Translations under genes and position numbers: made by a program
DNA from: Sphingomonas trueperi
GTDB taxonomy: Bacteria; Pseudomonadota; Alphaproteobacteria; Sphingomonadales; Sphingomonadaceae
Assembly: GCF_011927635.1 (NCBI RefSeq)
Contig: NZ_JAATJB010000005.1
Span: 1-64,000 of the forward strand
DNA: 64,000 nucleotides
Direction of reading: 5' to 3'
Shown: positions 39,910-47,610 of the stretch, one piece after another
How the letters are laid out: each line of letters starts with the position of its first letter
How positions within the stretch are numbered: position 1 is the first letter of the stretch
Notes under the pieces: model-generated
The model's input: only the letters and a program-made list of their open reading frames with translations
The model's database searches: none
Told to the model about the DNA's origin: nothing

Positions 39910-42699
39910 ATGGTTAATTTAGCCGCAAATCTAATCGGACTGAGCGTGCTGACCGGGCAGGATGCATTTTCGGCCGTGGGGGCGCTGCCGACCTTCGAGA
40001 GCAAGGCGGTGAAGATCGCCAAGGCGCAATTCACCACCGCCGTCACCGCCCCGCCCTGGAAGGACAAGGACGGCAACGCCACCTCGTCGCAGCTGACCTC
40101 GATCCTCGCCTCCCGCACCCTGGTCCAGCCGGCGACCAGCGACAGCAGCGGCAATCTGCTGCCCGACGACGTGAAGACCACCTTCACCGCCTTCAAGGCG
40201 CTGGACAAGTTGCGCGTGCTTGCCGAAGGCGCCGCCGACAAGACGACGTCGGATGCGCAGCGCGCGCAATATCAGAAGGCCTTCGCCAAAGGCATGGCCG
40301 ATCTGCAGAACTATCTGGCTTCATCGCCGTCGGACAAGGTCAAGCTCGCGTTCGGCAAGGCGACCTCCACGGTCAAGACCAGCGAACTCGCCGCCACCGA
40401 CCTGTACGAGACCAATGGCAAGCCGCTGGTAAAGAAGGCATCGGATCCGTTGCCCGGGCTTACCGGCAACGAACAGTTCATCATCGGCATCAAGCGCGGC
40501 ACCCAGTCGCAGAGCTTCACCGTCGACCTGTCGACCGGCCCCCAGCCGCCGACGATCAACTCGGTCGCGGAGGCGCTCAACGCCCAGATCAAGTCGGCGC
40601 TCGTCTACAAGGACGACGGCACCGTGCTGACCGACAGCAAGGGCGAGCCGGTCAGCAAGTGGAACGCGCGGTTCCAGCCGGAGCTGACCAGCGACGGCAT
40701 GTGGCGTCTGAACCTCGAGACGCCCGATGGCATCGAGCAGGTCAGCCTCGACCAGGTGGGCGCCAAGGATTCGCTGGTCGTCACCACCGGCCAGACGCCC
40801 CTCGATTCGCCGACTGCCACCCAGGTGTTCCGCCTCAACGATCCCGCCGGTGACAACACCAAGGTGACGATGGGCACGATCGAGGCGCTGGATCGCCAGG
40901 GCACCGCGCAAAACGTCGCCGCGGGCAAGACGACCAGCGTCACCAAGGCGGTCGAGGACGCCGACGGCAAGGTAAAGCTCGAGACCACCAAGACCAGCGA
41001 CGTCTATGCCAGCACCACGGCGGCGGCGAGCGTCACCGACGCGCAGGGCTTTACCTACGTGGTCGGCACCACCAAGGGCGATCTGGGCGCGAACCTCTCC
41101 ACCGGCAATGACAATCTGTTCCTCACCAAGATGGACAGTGCGGGCAAGGTGGTGTGGCAGCGCAATCTGGGTGCCACCGGCGCGGCGACCGGCGCATCGG
41201 TGTCGCTGGGGCAGGACGGCAGCGTGGTCGTCGCCGGCACGGTGACGGGCAGCTTCAACGGCATCACCGCTGACGGCGACATGGCGGTGGCGAAATATGC
41301 CGCCAATGGCGACGAGCAATTTTCCACCCTGGTCGTCTCCAAGGATGCCGATACCGCCCGCGCGGTGACCGTCGGTGCCGACGGCTCCGTCTTCGTCGCC
41401 GGCCGCGTCTCCAACAAGGATGGCGGCGACGCGATGGTGGTGCGCATCAATGCCGCCGGCAAGATCGCCGAACGCCGCGTTATCGATACCGGCGGCAGCG
41501 ACACGATCACCAGCCTGGCAACCGACAAGGACGGCAATCTGCTCGCCCTCGTCTCGAGCCAGGGCGTGGCCAGCGTGGTGAAGATGCAGGCGGATTCGCT
41601 GTCGAACACGCTGGGCAGCATCAGCCTCGGCACGGCCGACGCGCGTGCGCTGGCGGTGGCGGCCGACGGCAGCATCGCCGTTGGCGGCGCCACCAGCACC
41701 GCGATCGCCGGCACCCAGGCCAATGCGCTCACCGGTGGCCGCGACGGCTTCGTCACCCGCATCGATGCCGCGCTCTCCACGGCTTCGACCAGCTATGTCG
41801 GCACCGGCGAGGACGATCAGATCGACAGCGTCGCCTTCATGGGCGGCAAGATCTATGCGGGCGGCCGCACGACCGGCAACCTCGGCGCAGCGCGGCGGGG
41901 CCCGGTCGACGGTTTCGTCACCCAGATCGACGCCGCGACCGGCACGGTCGGCACGACCACGCAGTTCGGCCAGATCCAGACGCGGACCGAGCCGGTGCGC
42001 GTCGCCGCCGATACGGGCGGCGCCAATGCGCTGTCGGCGCTGGGCTTCGGCCGCGGCGTGCTCAATCCGACGGTTTCCGACCGGGTCACCACCCAGACGA
42101 CGCTGCGCGAAGGGGACTATTTCTCGATCAAGGCGGACAATCTCGCCGTGCGCCGCGTGACGATCGAGAAGGGGGACACGCTGAAGTCCATCGCCGAGCG
42201 CATGCAGGGCATGATCGGCGCCTCGAAGGGGACCGTGACCGCCACCACGATCGACGGCGTGCAGTCACTGCGTATCTCGATGAAGCAGGGCCATGAGATG
42301 GAACTGCTTGCAGGCAGCGCCGATGCGGATGCGCTCTCGAAGCTCGGGCTGGAGCCGCAGCGCATTGCCAACGCGGCCGCGGTGGTGGGTACGGCGCCGA
42401 AGGTGAAGCCGGGCGGAGCCTATGGTCTGGAACTCAGCGAGGCGCTGAGCCTGGCCTCGATCGACAATGCCAAGGCCGCGCTCGGCAAGATCAAAGATGC
42501 GATCTCGATGACCCAGACCGCCTATCGTTCTCTATATTGGGATGACGGCAAGGCGACCATCGTCGACAGCACCGGCACGACCAAGTCGGGCAAGAAGGGG
42601 GCTTCGACGGCGGTGGAGCAGGCCCAGCTGAAAAATTACCAGGCGGCGCTGTCGCGGCTGCAGTCCGGCTCGAGCACCACCAGCCTGTTGGGATTCTGA
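39910..42699 (+). CDS. FlaEY-like flagellar protein with beta-propeller repeats
   Basis: A 929-residue protein. The N-terminus (MVNLAANLIGLSVLTGQ) has no signal peptide. The centre (about residues 360-690) repeats short propeller-type units (TYVVGTTKGDLG, SVVVAGTVTGSF, SVFVAGRVSNKDGGDAMVVRIN, IAVGGATS), as in SBBP repeats. Residues about 735-830 resemble a flagellin hook-IN motif (RRVTIEKGDTLKSIAERMQGM). This matches FlaEY of Caulobacter, a protein tied to flagellin expression or assembly. ATG 39910 with GGAAGGGA upstream is chosen; the open frame extends back through fliG but is not coding there. flgB follows after 3 bp. The name is tentative. Confidence 0.75.
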   Translation: MVNLAANLIGLSVLTGQDAFSAVGALPTFESKAVKIAKAQFTTAVTAPPWKDKDGNATSSQLTSILASRTLVQPATSDSSGNLLPDDVKTTFTAFKALDKLRVLAEGAADKTTSDAQRAQYQKAFAKGMADLQNYLASSPSDKVKLAFGKATSTVKTSELAATDLYETNGKPLVKKASDPLPGLTGNEQFIIGIKRGTQSQSFTVDLSTGPQPPTINSVAEALNAQIKSALVYKDDGTVLTDSKGEPVSKWNARFQPELTSDGMWRLNLETPDGIEQVSLDQVGAKDSLVVTTGQTPLDSPTATQVFRLNDPAGDNTKVTMGTIEALDRQGTAQNVAAGKTTSVTKAVEDADGKVKLETTKTSDVYASTTAAASVTDAQGFTYVVGTTKGDLGANLSTGNDNLFLTKMDSAGKVVWQRNLGATGAATGASVSLGQDGSVVVAGTVTGSFNGITADGDMAVAKYAANGDEQFSTLVVSKDADTARAVTVGADGSVFVAGRVSNKDGGDAMVVRINAAGKIAERRVIDTGGSDTITSLATDKDGNLLALVSSQGVASVVKMQADSLSNTLGSISLGTADARALAVAADGSIAVGGATSTAIAGTQANALTGGRDGFVTRIDAALSTASTSYVGTGEDDQIDSVAFMGGKIYAGGRTTGNLGAARRGPVDGFVTQIDAATGTVGTTTQFGQIQTRTEPVRVAADTGGANALSALGFGRGVLNPTVSDRVTTQTTLREGDYFSIKADNLAVRRVTIEKGDTLKSIAERMQGMIGASKGTVTATTIDGVQSLRISMKQGHEMELLAGSADADALSKLGLEPQRIANAAAVVGTAPKVKPGGAYGLELSEALSLASIDNAKAALGKIKDAISMTQTAYRSLYWDDGKATIVDSTGTTKSGKKGASTAVEQAQLKNYQAALSRLQSGSSTTSLLGF

Positions 42700-42702
42700 A
42701 CC

Positions 42703-43119
42703 ATGTCCGAAATGCCCACCATCTTCTCCGCCATCCAGATGCGGATGCAGAATCTGTCGCAGCGCCAGCAGGTGATCGCGCAGAATCTCGCGAACAGCGA
42801 AACGCCCGGCTACAAGTCGCGCGACGTGTCCGAGCCCAATTTCGGTGATCTGCTGCAGGGCGCCGGCGGCATCAGTGTCGCCAAGCCGCGGGTCGAGCTG
42901 ACCGGCACGATGAAGAATCTGGGCGCGGTGCAGCCGATGGGCAGCGGCCTCGTGTTCGACAAGGACGTGACCGAGACCAAGCCCGACGGCAACAACGTCA
43001 CGCTGGAAGACCAGCTGCTCAAGATGGGCAAGGTGCAGGCCGATTTCAGTGCGATGACCAACATCTATCGCAAGCAGATGGTGCTGCTGAAGACCGCGCT
43101 GGGCAAGGCTGGCGGCTGA
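42703..43119 (+). CDS. flgB: Flagellar basal-body rod protein FlgB
   Basis: A 138-residue FlgB: IFSAIQMRMQNLSQRQQVIAQNLANSETPGYKSRDV at the N-terminus, EPNFGDLL, and the C-terminal NNVTLEDQLLKMGKVQADFSAMTNIYRKQMVLLKTALG. Correct length for a proximal rod protein. It is the last gene here before a strong terminator; its usual partners flgC and fliE do not follow, which is unusual. Confidence 0.94.
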   Translation: MSEMPTIFSAIQMRMQNLSQRQQVIAQNLANSETPGYKSRDVSEPNFGDLLQGAGGISVAKPRVELTGTMKNLGAVQPMGSGLVFDKDVTETKPDGNNVTLEDQLLKMGKVQADFSAMTNIYRKQMVLLKTALGKAGG

Positions 43120-43144
43120 ACTGGCAGCTGCCTTTATGGCCGAC

Positions 43145-43179
43145 AAAAAGGGCCGCGAGCGGGTGCTCGCGGCCCTTTT
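43145..43179. terminator. Bidirectional terminator between flgB and the PEP-CTERM gene
   Basis: AAAAAGGGCCGCGAGC-GGGT-GCTCGCGGCCCTTTTC: 12-bp GC stem with A and T runs on either side. Confidence 0.93.
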
Positions 43180-43203
43180 CGTTGTTCCCGCCGTGGCGTG
43201 CGA

Positions 43204-43713
43204 TCAGGCGATCGCGACGCGCGCGGTGCGGCGGCGACGCAGCGTGCCACCCGCCATGCCGAAGCCGGCGATCATCAGGCCCCACGCAGCCGGTTCGGGA
43301 ACCGGTGCGAAGTCCAGCTGCGCGCTGTAGCCATAGTCCTTGGTCTTGGTGTTCTGCATCACGACGGTGAGCAGCTGCGGCGTGTTCGACGGGGTCACCG
43401 CGAACGTATAGACGTCGCCCTTGGTGAGGCCGGTCAGCGTCACGCCGCCGAACGACAGGCTCACCAGATCGAGATAGAAGGACGAGACGCTGACGTGCAG
43501 CTCGCCCGGTGCGTTCAGCGTGAGCGCGAAGGACTGGGTCGCGGTCGTCTTCTTGGCGACCTTGACGTTGTTCCAGCCACCGCCGGAGCCGTCGAAGCTG
43601 CAAACCGCAGCAGCGGAGTCGACGCACACGACCGTCGTCGCCTGCGCAGTGCCCGCCATGGTAAGAGCGCCAGCCGCCGAGGCAGCCGCGATCAGAGTCT
43701 TGAGCTTGTTCAT
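43204..43713 (-). CDS. PEP-CTERM sorted exported protein
   Basis: A 169-residue secreted protein: signal peptide (MNKLKTLIAAASAAGALTMAGTAQA), a beta-rich domain starting TTVVCVDSAAAVCSFDGSGGGWNNV (two Cys), and a C-terminal sorting tail VPEPAAWGLMIAGFGMAGGTLRRRR, the classic PEP-CTERM signal cleaved by an exosortase or related machinery. ATG 43713 has GGAGG five nt upstream. Monocistronic; the 280-bp AT-rich upstream region holds nothing else that I can support. No flagellar link is evident. Confidence 0.9.
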   Translation of the reverse strand: MNKLKTLIAAASAAGALTMAGTAQATTVVCVDSAAAVCSFDGSGGGWNNVKVAKKTTATQSFALTLNAPGELHVSVSSFYLDLVSLSFGGVTLTGLTKGDVYTFAVTPSNTPQLLTVVMQNTKTKDYGYSAQLDFAPVPEPAAWGLMIAGFGMAGGTLRRRRTARVAIA

Positions 43714-43991
43714 CCACACCTCCCTAAAGCATGCACAGCCGCTGGGAGCTGCCCGATGCTTCAGGCAGGAAACCCTCTTCTTCCCATACGCGCTGTCCCT
43801 TTATTTATAAACAAACGCGCGGAATTTGCCACTCCATAGTTAAGTGCAAATAAACCAATAAAAAATCACGTTTAAACAAAGTGTTATGGTGTTCTATTGA
43901 CGTGTTGCTGTGCGCGTGAGAGCGGAAATGGTACAGAAACATTCCGCGGCGCAGCGTGGACGGCCGGCCGTGCACCGAATCAAAAATACCT

Positions 43992-44417
43992 TCACAAGCG
44001 TGCATTTACAGAGATCGGTGCGGGCGCATCCATGCCGTAAAGCCCACCGCAAGCACTGTATGTCGTGCTACGGCTTCCGGTGAGGCGCTGTGCCTCCGAG
44101 GCAATGGCGGCCATCATCTCGGCAGACAACTCGATCTGTCGCGACAGTATCCGTGAGTTGACGATCGACGCGTCGCGCAGCGCGCGGCTCGCATCCGACA
44201 ATTTTTCGCGTGCTTCCGGCTCCAGCGTCTCCAGCCAGTCTTCCGGATTCTCGCGCTTCAGCCGCGCGACTTCCGCCTCGATGCGGCCGGCGAGCCGCAA
44301 CTTGGCATCGGCGATCTCGCCGAGTTCGCGGATGTAGGGCGTGCGCGCCAAACGTTCGCTCTCTTCCTCCATCAAGGCGGTGAGGGAAAGCATCGCATCG
44401 ACGAGTTGCGTGATCAT
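43992..44417 (-). CDS. FlgN-like flagellar chaperone
   Basis: A 141-residue, mostly helical protein (LVDAMLSLTALMEEESERLART, IADAKLRLAGRIEAEVARLKRENP, ALRDASIVNSRILSRQIELSAEMMAAIASEA) with a C-terminal tail YGMDAPAPISVNARL. This is the form of FlgN, the export chaperone for FlgK and FlgL. Its ATG overlaps the rod-binding gene's stop by 4 bp. Last gene of flgI-flgJ-flgN. Confidence 0.78.
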   Translation of the reverse strand: MITQLVDAMLSLTALMEEESERLARTPYIRELGEIADAKLRLAGRIEAEVARLKRENPEDWLETLEPEAREKLSDASRALRDASIVNSRILSRQIELSAEMMAAIASEAQRLTGSRSTTYSACGGLYGMDAPAPISVNARL

Positions 44418-44728
44418 TTCTGTCCTTGCTGAAGCTTGAGGATCTGGTCGAGGACGGCCGGCGCGAGGCCGATTCCGCCGCGGCGCGCCATGGCGGCGCC
44501 GAGCTTCTCGGCGAGGACGCCGCGGAAGATCTCTTCGCCGTTGCCACCGCTAAACTGTTCGTCTTGTTGAACACTTTGCATCATGAGCTGGGTCATCTGA
44601 CCCAGAAACACGCTTTCGAATTCCTGCGCGGTCTTGGCGTTCTTCGCGTCCACCTTGGGCAGCGGCTTGGCGGGCGTGGTCGCCCCGGCAAGGGCTGCCT
44701 GGGGCAGGGGAGTCGTGTCGTTCATCAC
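44414..44728 (-). CDS. flgJ: FlgJ-type rod-binding protein (no muramidase domain)
   Basis: A 104-residue protein matching the N-terminal rod-binding domain of FlgJ: AQEFESVFLGQMTQLMMQSV, GGNGEEIFRGVLAEKLGAAMARRGGIGLAPAVLDQIL. It lacks the enzymatic half; a stand-alone transglycosylase is encoded with fliJ at 231-1301. It acts as rod cap/scaffold. Overlaps flgI by 4 bp and flgN by 4 bp. Confidence 0.9.
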   Translation of the reverse strand: MMNDTTPLPQAALAGATTPAKPLPKVDAKNAKTAQEFESVFLGQMTQLMMQSVQQDEQFSGGNGEEIFRGVLAEKLGAAMARRGGIGLAPAVLDQILKLQQGQK

Positions 44729-45828
44729 TGCACCTCGATTTCGGCCTGGAGCGCGCCGGCCGTCTTGATCGCCTGGAGGATGGTGATCAGGTCGCGCGGC
44801 GAGACACCCAGCGTGTTGAGCCCGCTCACCAGCGCCTTGAGCGAGGAGCCGTTGATCACGGCCAGGCTGGCGCCGTTGCCGTCGTTCACCTGTACCTGGG
44901 TGCGTGGCACCACCGTCGTCTGGCCCTGCGCGAAGGGACCGGGCTGCGAGACCTGCGGGGTTTCGGTGACCGAGATGGTCAGGCCGCCCTGTGCGATCGC
45001 GACCGGCGTGATCCGCACGTCGCTGTTCATCACCACCGTGCCCGAGGCTTCATTGATCACCACCTTGGCCGGCTGGTCGACCTTCACCTCGATGTCGCCG
45101 ACCTGGGTGACGAGATCGATCACCGATCCGGCGAACTGACCGGTCGGGCGCAGCTCGACCGTCGCCGGATCGAGCATCTGCGCGGCGCCGGGATAGCGGC
45201 CGTTGATCGCGCGGGCGATGCGGTCGGCGGTGGAGAAATCGGGGTTCTTCAGCGCGAGCTTGAGGCTGTTGGCGGATCGCAACTGATAGGGCACCTCGCG
45301 CTCGACGATCGCGCCGCCGGCGATTCGCGCCGACGTGGTCACGCCGCGGCTGACATTGGCGGCTGCGCCCTGCGCCTTGAAGCCGGAAACCGCCACCGGA
45401 CCCTGCGCCACGGCATAGATCTCGCCGTCGAGCGCGCGCAGCGACGAGGCGATCAGCGTGCCGCCCTGCAGGCTGGTCGCGTCGCCGAGCGCGGAGACCT
45501 GCACGTCGATCCGCGAACCGCTGCGTGAGAAGGGCGGCATCGTCGCGGTGATCGAGACGGCGGCGACATTCTGCGTGCGCATCTGCGTGCCGCGAATGTT
45601 AACGCCCATCCGCTCGAGCATCGACTGCATCGATTCCTCGGTGAAGGGGGCGTTGCGGATGCGATCGCCGGTGCCGGCGAGGCCGACCACGAGGCCATAG
45701 CCAACCAGCTGGTTTTCGCGGACATTCTCGACGTCGACGATGTCCTTGATCCGGGTCTGGGCCATCGCCTGGGGCGCGCCGAAACAGGCCAGCGCGAGCG
45801 CCAGGAACGATGCGGAGAGACGATACAT
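44725..45828 (-). CDS. flgI: Flagellar P-ring protein FlgI
   Basis: A 367-residue periplasmic FlgI: signal peptide (MYRLSASFLALALACFGAPQAMAQ), RIKDIVDVENVRENQLVGYGLVVGLAGTGDRIRNAPFTEESMQSMLERMGVN, and the conserved C-terminal VKALVSGLNTLGVSPRDLITILQAIKTAGALQAEIEV. It forms the ring around the rod in the peptidoglycan, helped by FlgA (24832). First gene of flgI-flgJ-flgN, behind a CCTATAAG element and divergent from fliX, as in Caulobacter. Confidence 0.97.
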   Translation of the reverse strand: MYRLSASFLALALACFGAPQAMAQTRIKDIVDVENVRENQLVGYGLVVGLAGTGDRIRNAPFTEESMQSMLERMGVNIRGTQMRTQNVAAVSITATMPPFSRSGSRIDVQVSALGDATSLQGGTLIASSLRALDGEIYAVAQGPVAVSGFKAQGAAANVSRGVTTSARIAGGAIVEREVPYQLRSANSLKLALKNPDFSTADRIARAINGRYPGAAQMLDPATVELRPTGQFAGSVIDLVTQVGDIEVKVDQPAKVVINEASGTVVMNSDVRITPVAIAQGGLTISVTETPQVSQPGPFAQGQTTVVPRTQVQVNDGNGASLAVINGSSLKALVSGLNTLGVSPRDLITILQAIKTAGALQAEIEVQ

Positions 45829-45866
45829 AAACCTCTCGGGCCAAGTGGAAAATTAACGCTACTCGT

Positions 45867-45874
45867 CTTATAGG
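45867..45874 (-). promoter_or_regulatory. Flagellar-type promoter element CCTATAAG upstream of flgI
   Basis: TTCCTATAAG on the minus strand, 38 bp before the flgI ATG. Confidence 0.55.
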
Positions 45875-45912
45875 AAGAGGAGAGCCAAGGCGGCTCGCGA
45901 GGACCTGATTTC

Positions 45913-46329
45913 GTGCGTATCGACAGCCTGTCACCGATGATGGCGCGCAACCTGCTGGCGGCATTGCCCAAGTCCGTGCCCGGCCTGGCGAGCCGCCTCG
46001 ACGAACAGGTTGCCGCCGCGCCGCATCCGCAGCCCGTGCCGGGCACGGTGCCGGCGACCAGCGTGCAGATGCTGGTGGCGATCGCCGCCAACAATCCGAT
46101 CGCCGAACGCCGCCGCAAGCAGGCGCGCGACGTCGAGCGCGGCATCGATGCGCTCGATCGGCTGCACAAGGAACTGGTTGCGGGCACGCCGAACGTCGCA
46201 CGGCTGCGCGAGATTGTGCAATGGTCCGAGACGGTGCCGACGCCGGCCGAGCCCGAACTGGCCGCACTGATGCGCGACATCGACGTGCGCGTGCGCGTCG
46301 AATTGGCGAAGCTCGACATCCAGGTCTGA
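45913..46329 (+). CDS. fliX: Flagellar assembly regulator FliX
   Basis: A 138-residue FliX: RIDSLSPMMARNLLAALP at the N-terminus, then AERRRKQARDVERGIDALDRLHKELVAGTPNVARLREIVQ, the conserved family core. In Caulobacter FliX couples early basal-body assembly to FlbD activity and binds FlbD directly. GTG 45913 is the start (GAGGA upstream). Its presence beside the altered FlbD of this window matters for how that regulator may work. Divergent from flgI, convergent with the PilZ gene. Confidence 0.9.
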   Translation: MRIDSLSPMMARNLLAALPKSVPGLASRLDEQVAAAPHPQPVPGTVPATSVQMLVAIAANNPIAERRRKQARDVERGIDALDRLHKELVAGTPNVARLREIVQWSETVPTPAEPELAALMRDIDVRVRVELAKLDIQV

Positions 46330-46403
46330 TCGCCGCGTCCTCGGGAAGCAGGGCACGGCCCGCCCGTGCGGCAGGGCCCGACAGCCGGCTCAGCGTGACC
46401 CGC

Positions 46404-47045
46404 TCAGCGCGGGGGCTGTGCCGCGTTCAGCCAGGCAGAGAGCTCGGCATAGGGAATCATCTCGATGAAGGCGACGCCGGCGGAGTCGTCTTCGGCCCAG
46501 CGCACGGTGCAGCTGCGCGGGCTCAGGCCCGGCACCACCAGCGTCATGACGCGATCGAGATCGGGCTGGTTGGACAGGCGCACGCGCGCGCCGCTCTGCG
46601 AGATATTCTCCATTACGACGTTGTGCGACACGCCGTTGCAGACGAGCCGGGCGTTGCCGGCGATCGCGAAGCGCGGTGCACGGGGCACGGCGCGGCGCAG
46701 GCGCGCGGCGGGCGAACTGCCCTTGGCCGCGGCGAGGACGTCCTCGACGTCGATCGCCTCGTGGAACTGCACGCCGGCGCGCCCCTCGCTGACCCACATG
46801 ATCTGGCCTTCGAGCACCGGCCCGCCGCGCAGCTCGACGACGATCCGATCGCCTTCGCGCAAGGGAAAGGGGGTTTCCAGCATCATGCCGCTGGCGGAGA
46901 TGTTGCGAACGCGGCAAAGCTGTTCGCCGGCGCCGGTGCAGATCAGCTTGCCCACCATCAGCGTCGTCACCGTGCGCGGGGCACGCGCGGCCCAGGGGCC
47001 GGGATCGCTGGCGTTGTGGTCAAACTGATGTTCGGCTGCGCCCAC
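46404..47045 (-). CDS. Tandem PilZ-domain protein
   Basis: A 213-residue protein made of two PilZ-like beta-barrels: residues about 20-105 (LCRVRNISASGMMLETPFPLREGDRIVVEL) and about 115-210 (RRAVPRAPRFAIAGNARLVC ... ENISQSGARVRL). The canonical DxSxxG is NxSxxG in both, and RxxxR (RAVPR) is clear only in the second. So c-di-GMP binding is uncertain. It has a flagellar-type promoter element 46 bp upstream and lies between fliX and the che/mot unit, suggesting a role in motility control such as a YcgR-type brake. Confidence 0.8.
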   Translation of the reverse strand: MGAAEHQFDHNASDPGPWAARAPRTVTTLMVGKLICTGAGEQLCRVRNISASGMMLETPFPLREGDRIVVELRGGPVLEGQIMWVSEGRAGVQFHEAIDVEDVLAAAKGSSPAARLRRAVPRAPRFAIAGNARLVCNGVSHNVVMENISQSGARVRLSNQPDLDRVMTLVVPGLSPRSCTVRWAEDDSAGVAFIEMIPYAELSAWLNAAQPPR

Positions 47046-47091
47046 GGCGTCTTTCTCCCCGTTCGACTGCGAACCGGCAGTCCCTATGCAT

Positions 47092-47099
47092 ATTATAGG
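47092..47099 (-). promoter_or_regulatory. Flagellar-type promoter element CCTATAAT upstream of the PilZ gene
   Basis: CCTATAATATG on the minus strand, 46 bp before the PilZ start. Confidence 0.5.
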
Positions 47100-47126
47100 A
47101 TGAACGGACGTTCAGCTTGGCTTCGG

Positions 47127-47153
47127 TAGTCGTACGAATGTCGCGTACGACTA
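47127..47153. terminator. Perfect inverted repeat at the end of the che/mot unit
   Basis: TAGTCGTACG / CGTACGACTA with a 7-nt spacer, directly after the second fliL stop codon. No T-run, so either a rho-dependent end structure or an operator for the PilZ gene. Confidence 0.5.
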
Positions 47154-47600
47154 TCAGGCGGGGTTTGCGTTGGTCACCGCGATCTTGCGGACAACCTTGG
47201 CGCCGAAGGCTTCGGTGGCCGAGGCGTCGACCAGCTTGCGGAAGCCTTCCAGGTCCGGCAGCATCCCGTCCGGGCCCGCCGCCATCGGGGTGCGATAGGT
47301 ACGCATGTTGATGGCGTGAAGCAGCAGCGGCATGCGCTGGGTGACGAAATCGGCCTTGGCCTCGTCGACCTCCAGCTGCACTTCCATCGCGGCATAGCCG
47401 GCGAGATGGCCGTCGGCGAAGACGAGCGGCACCAGCACCTTGCCGGTGGGCACGAACTTGGCCGGCACTTCCTTCTCCTCGGCCTTGGCCACCTGCTTGG
47501 GCGCGCCGATGCCGAGCATCTTCACCATCGCATAGGCGGTACCGCCGCCGGCGGCGAGGCCGGCGAGCAGCGCGACGATGAGGAACAGCAGTTTCTTCAC
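47154..47600 (-). CDS. FliL-like protein, second copy
   Basis: A 148-residue protein: an N-terminal membrane span (LLFLIVALLAGLAAGGGTAYAMV) and a FliL-type periplasmic domain (KFVPTGKVLVPLVFADGHLAGYAAMEVQLEVDEAKADFVTQRMPLLLHAINMRTY). It is distinct from FliL at 22612 in both linker and domain. As the last gene after motB, it probably works with the stator ring. No other gene follows in the unit. Confidence 0.8.
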   Translation of the reverse strand: MKKLLFLIVALLAGLAAGGGTAYAMVKMLGIGAPKQVAKAEEKEVPAKFVPTGKVLVPLVFADGHLAGYAAMEVQLEVDEAKADFVTQRMPLLLHAINMRTYRTPMAAGPDGMLPDLEGFRKLVDASATEAFGAKVVRKIAVTNANPA

Positions 47601-47610
47601 GATGCGCCCT

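Noticed and set aside
41000-42000. Repetitive DNA (tandem repeat) in the FlaEY-like gene
   Set aside because: The repetition is at protein level (beta-propeller units); the nucleotide sequence is not a direct repeat.
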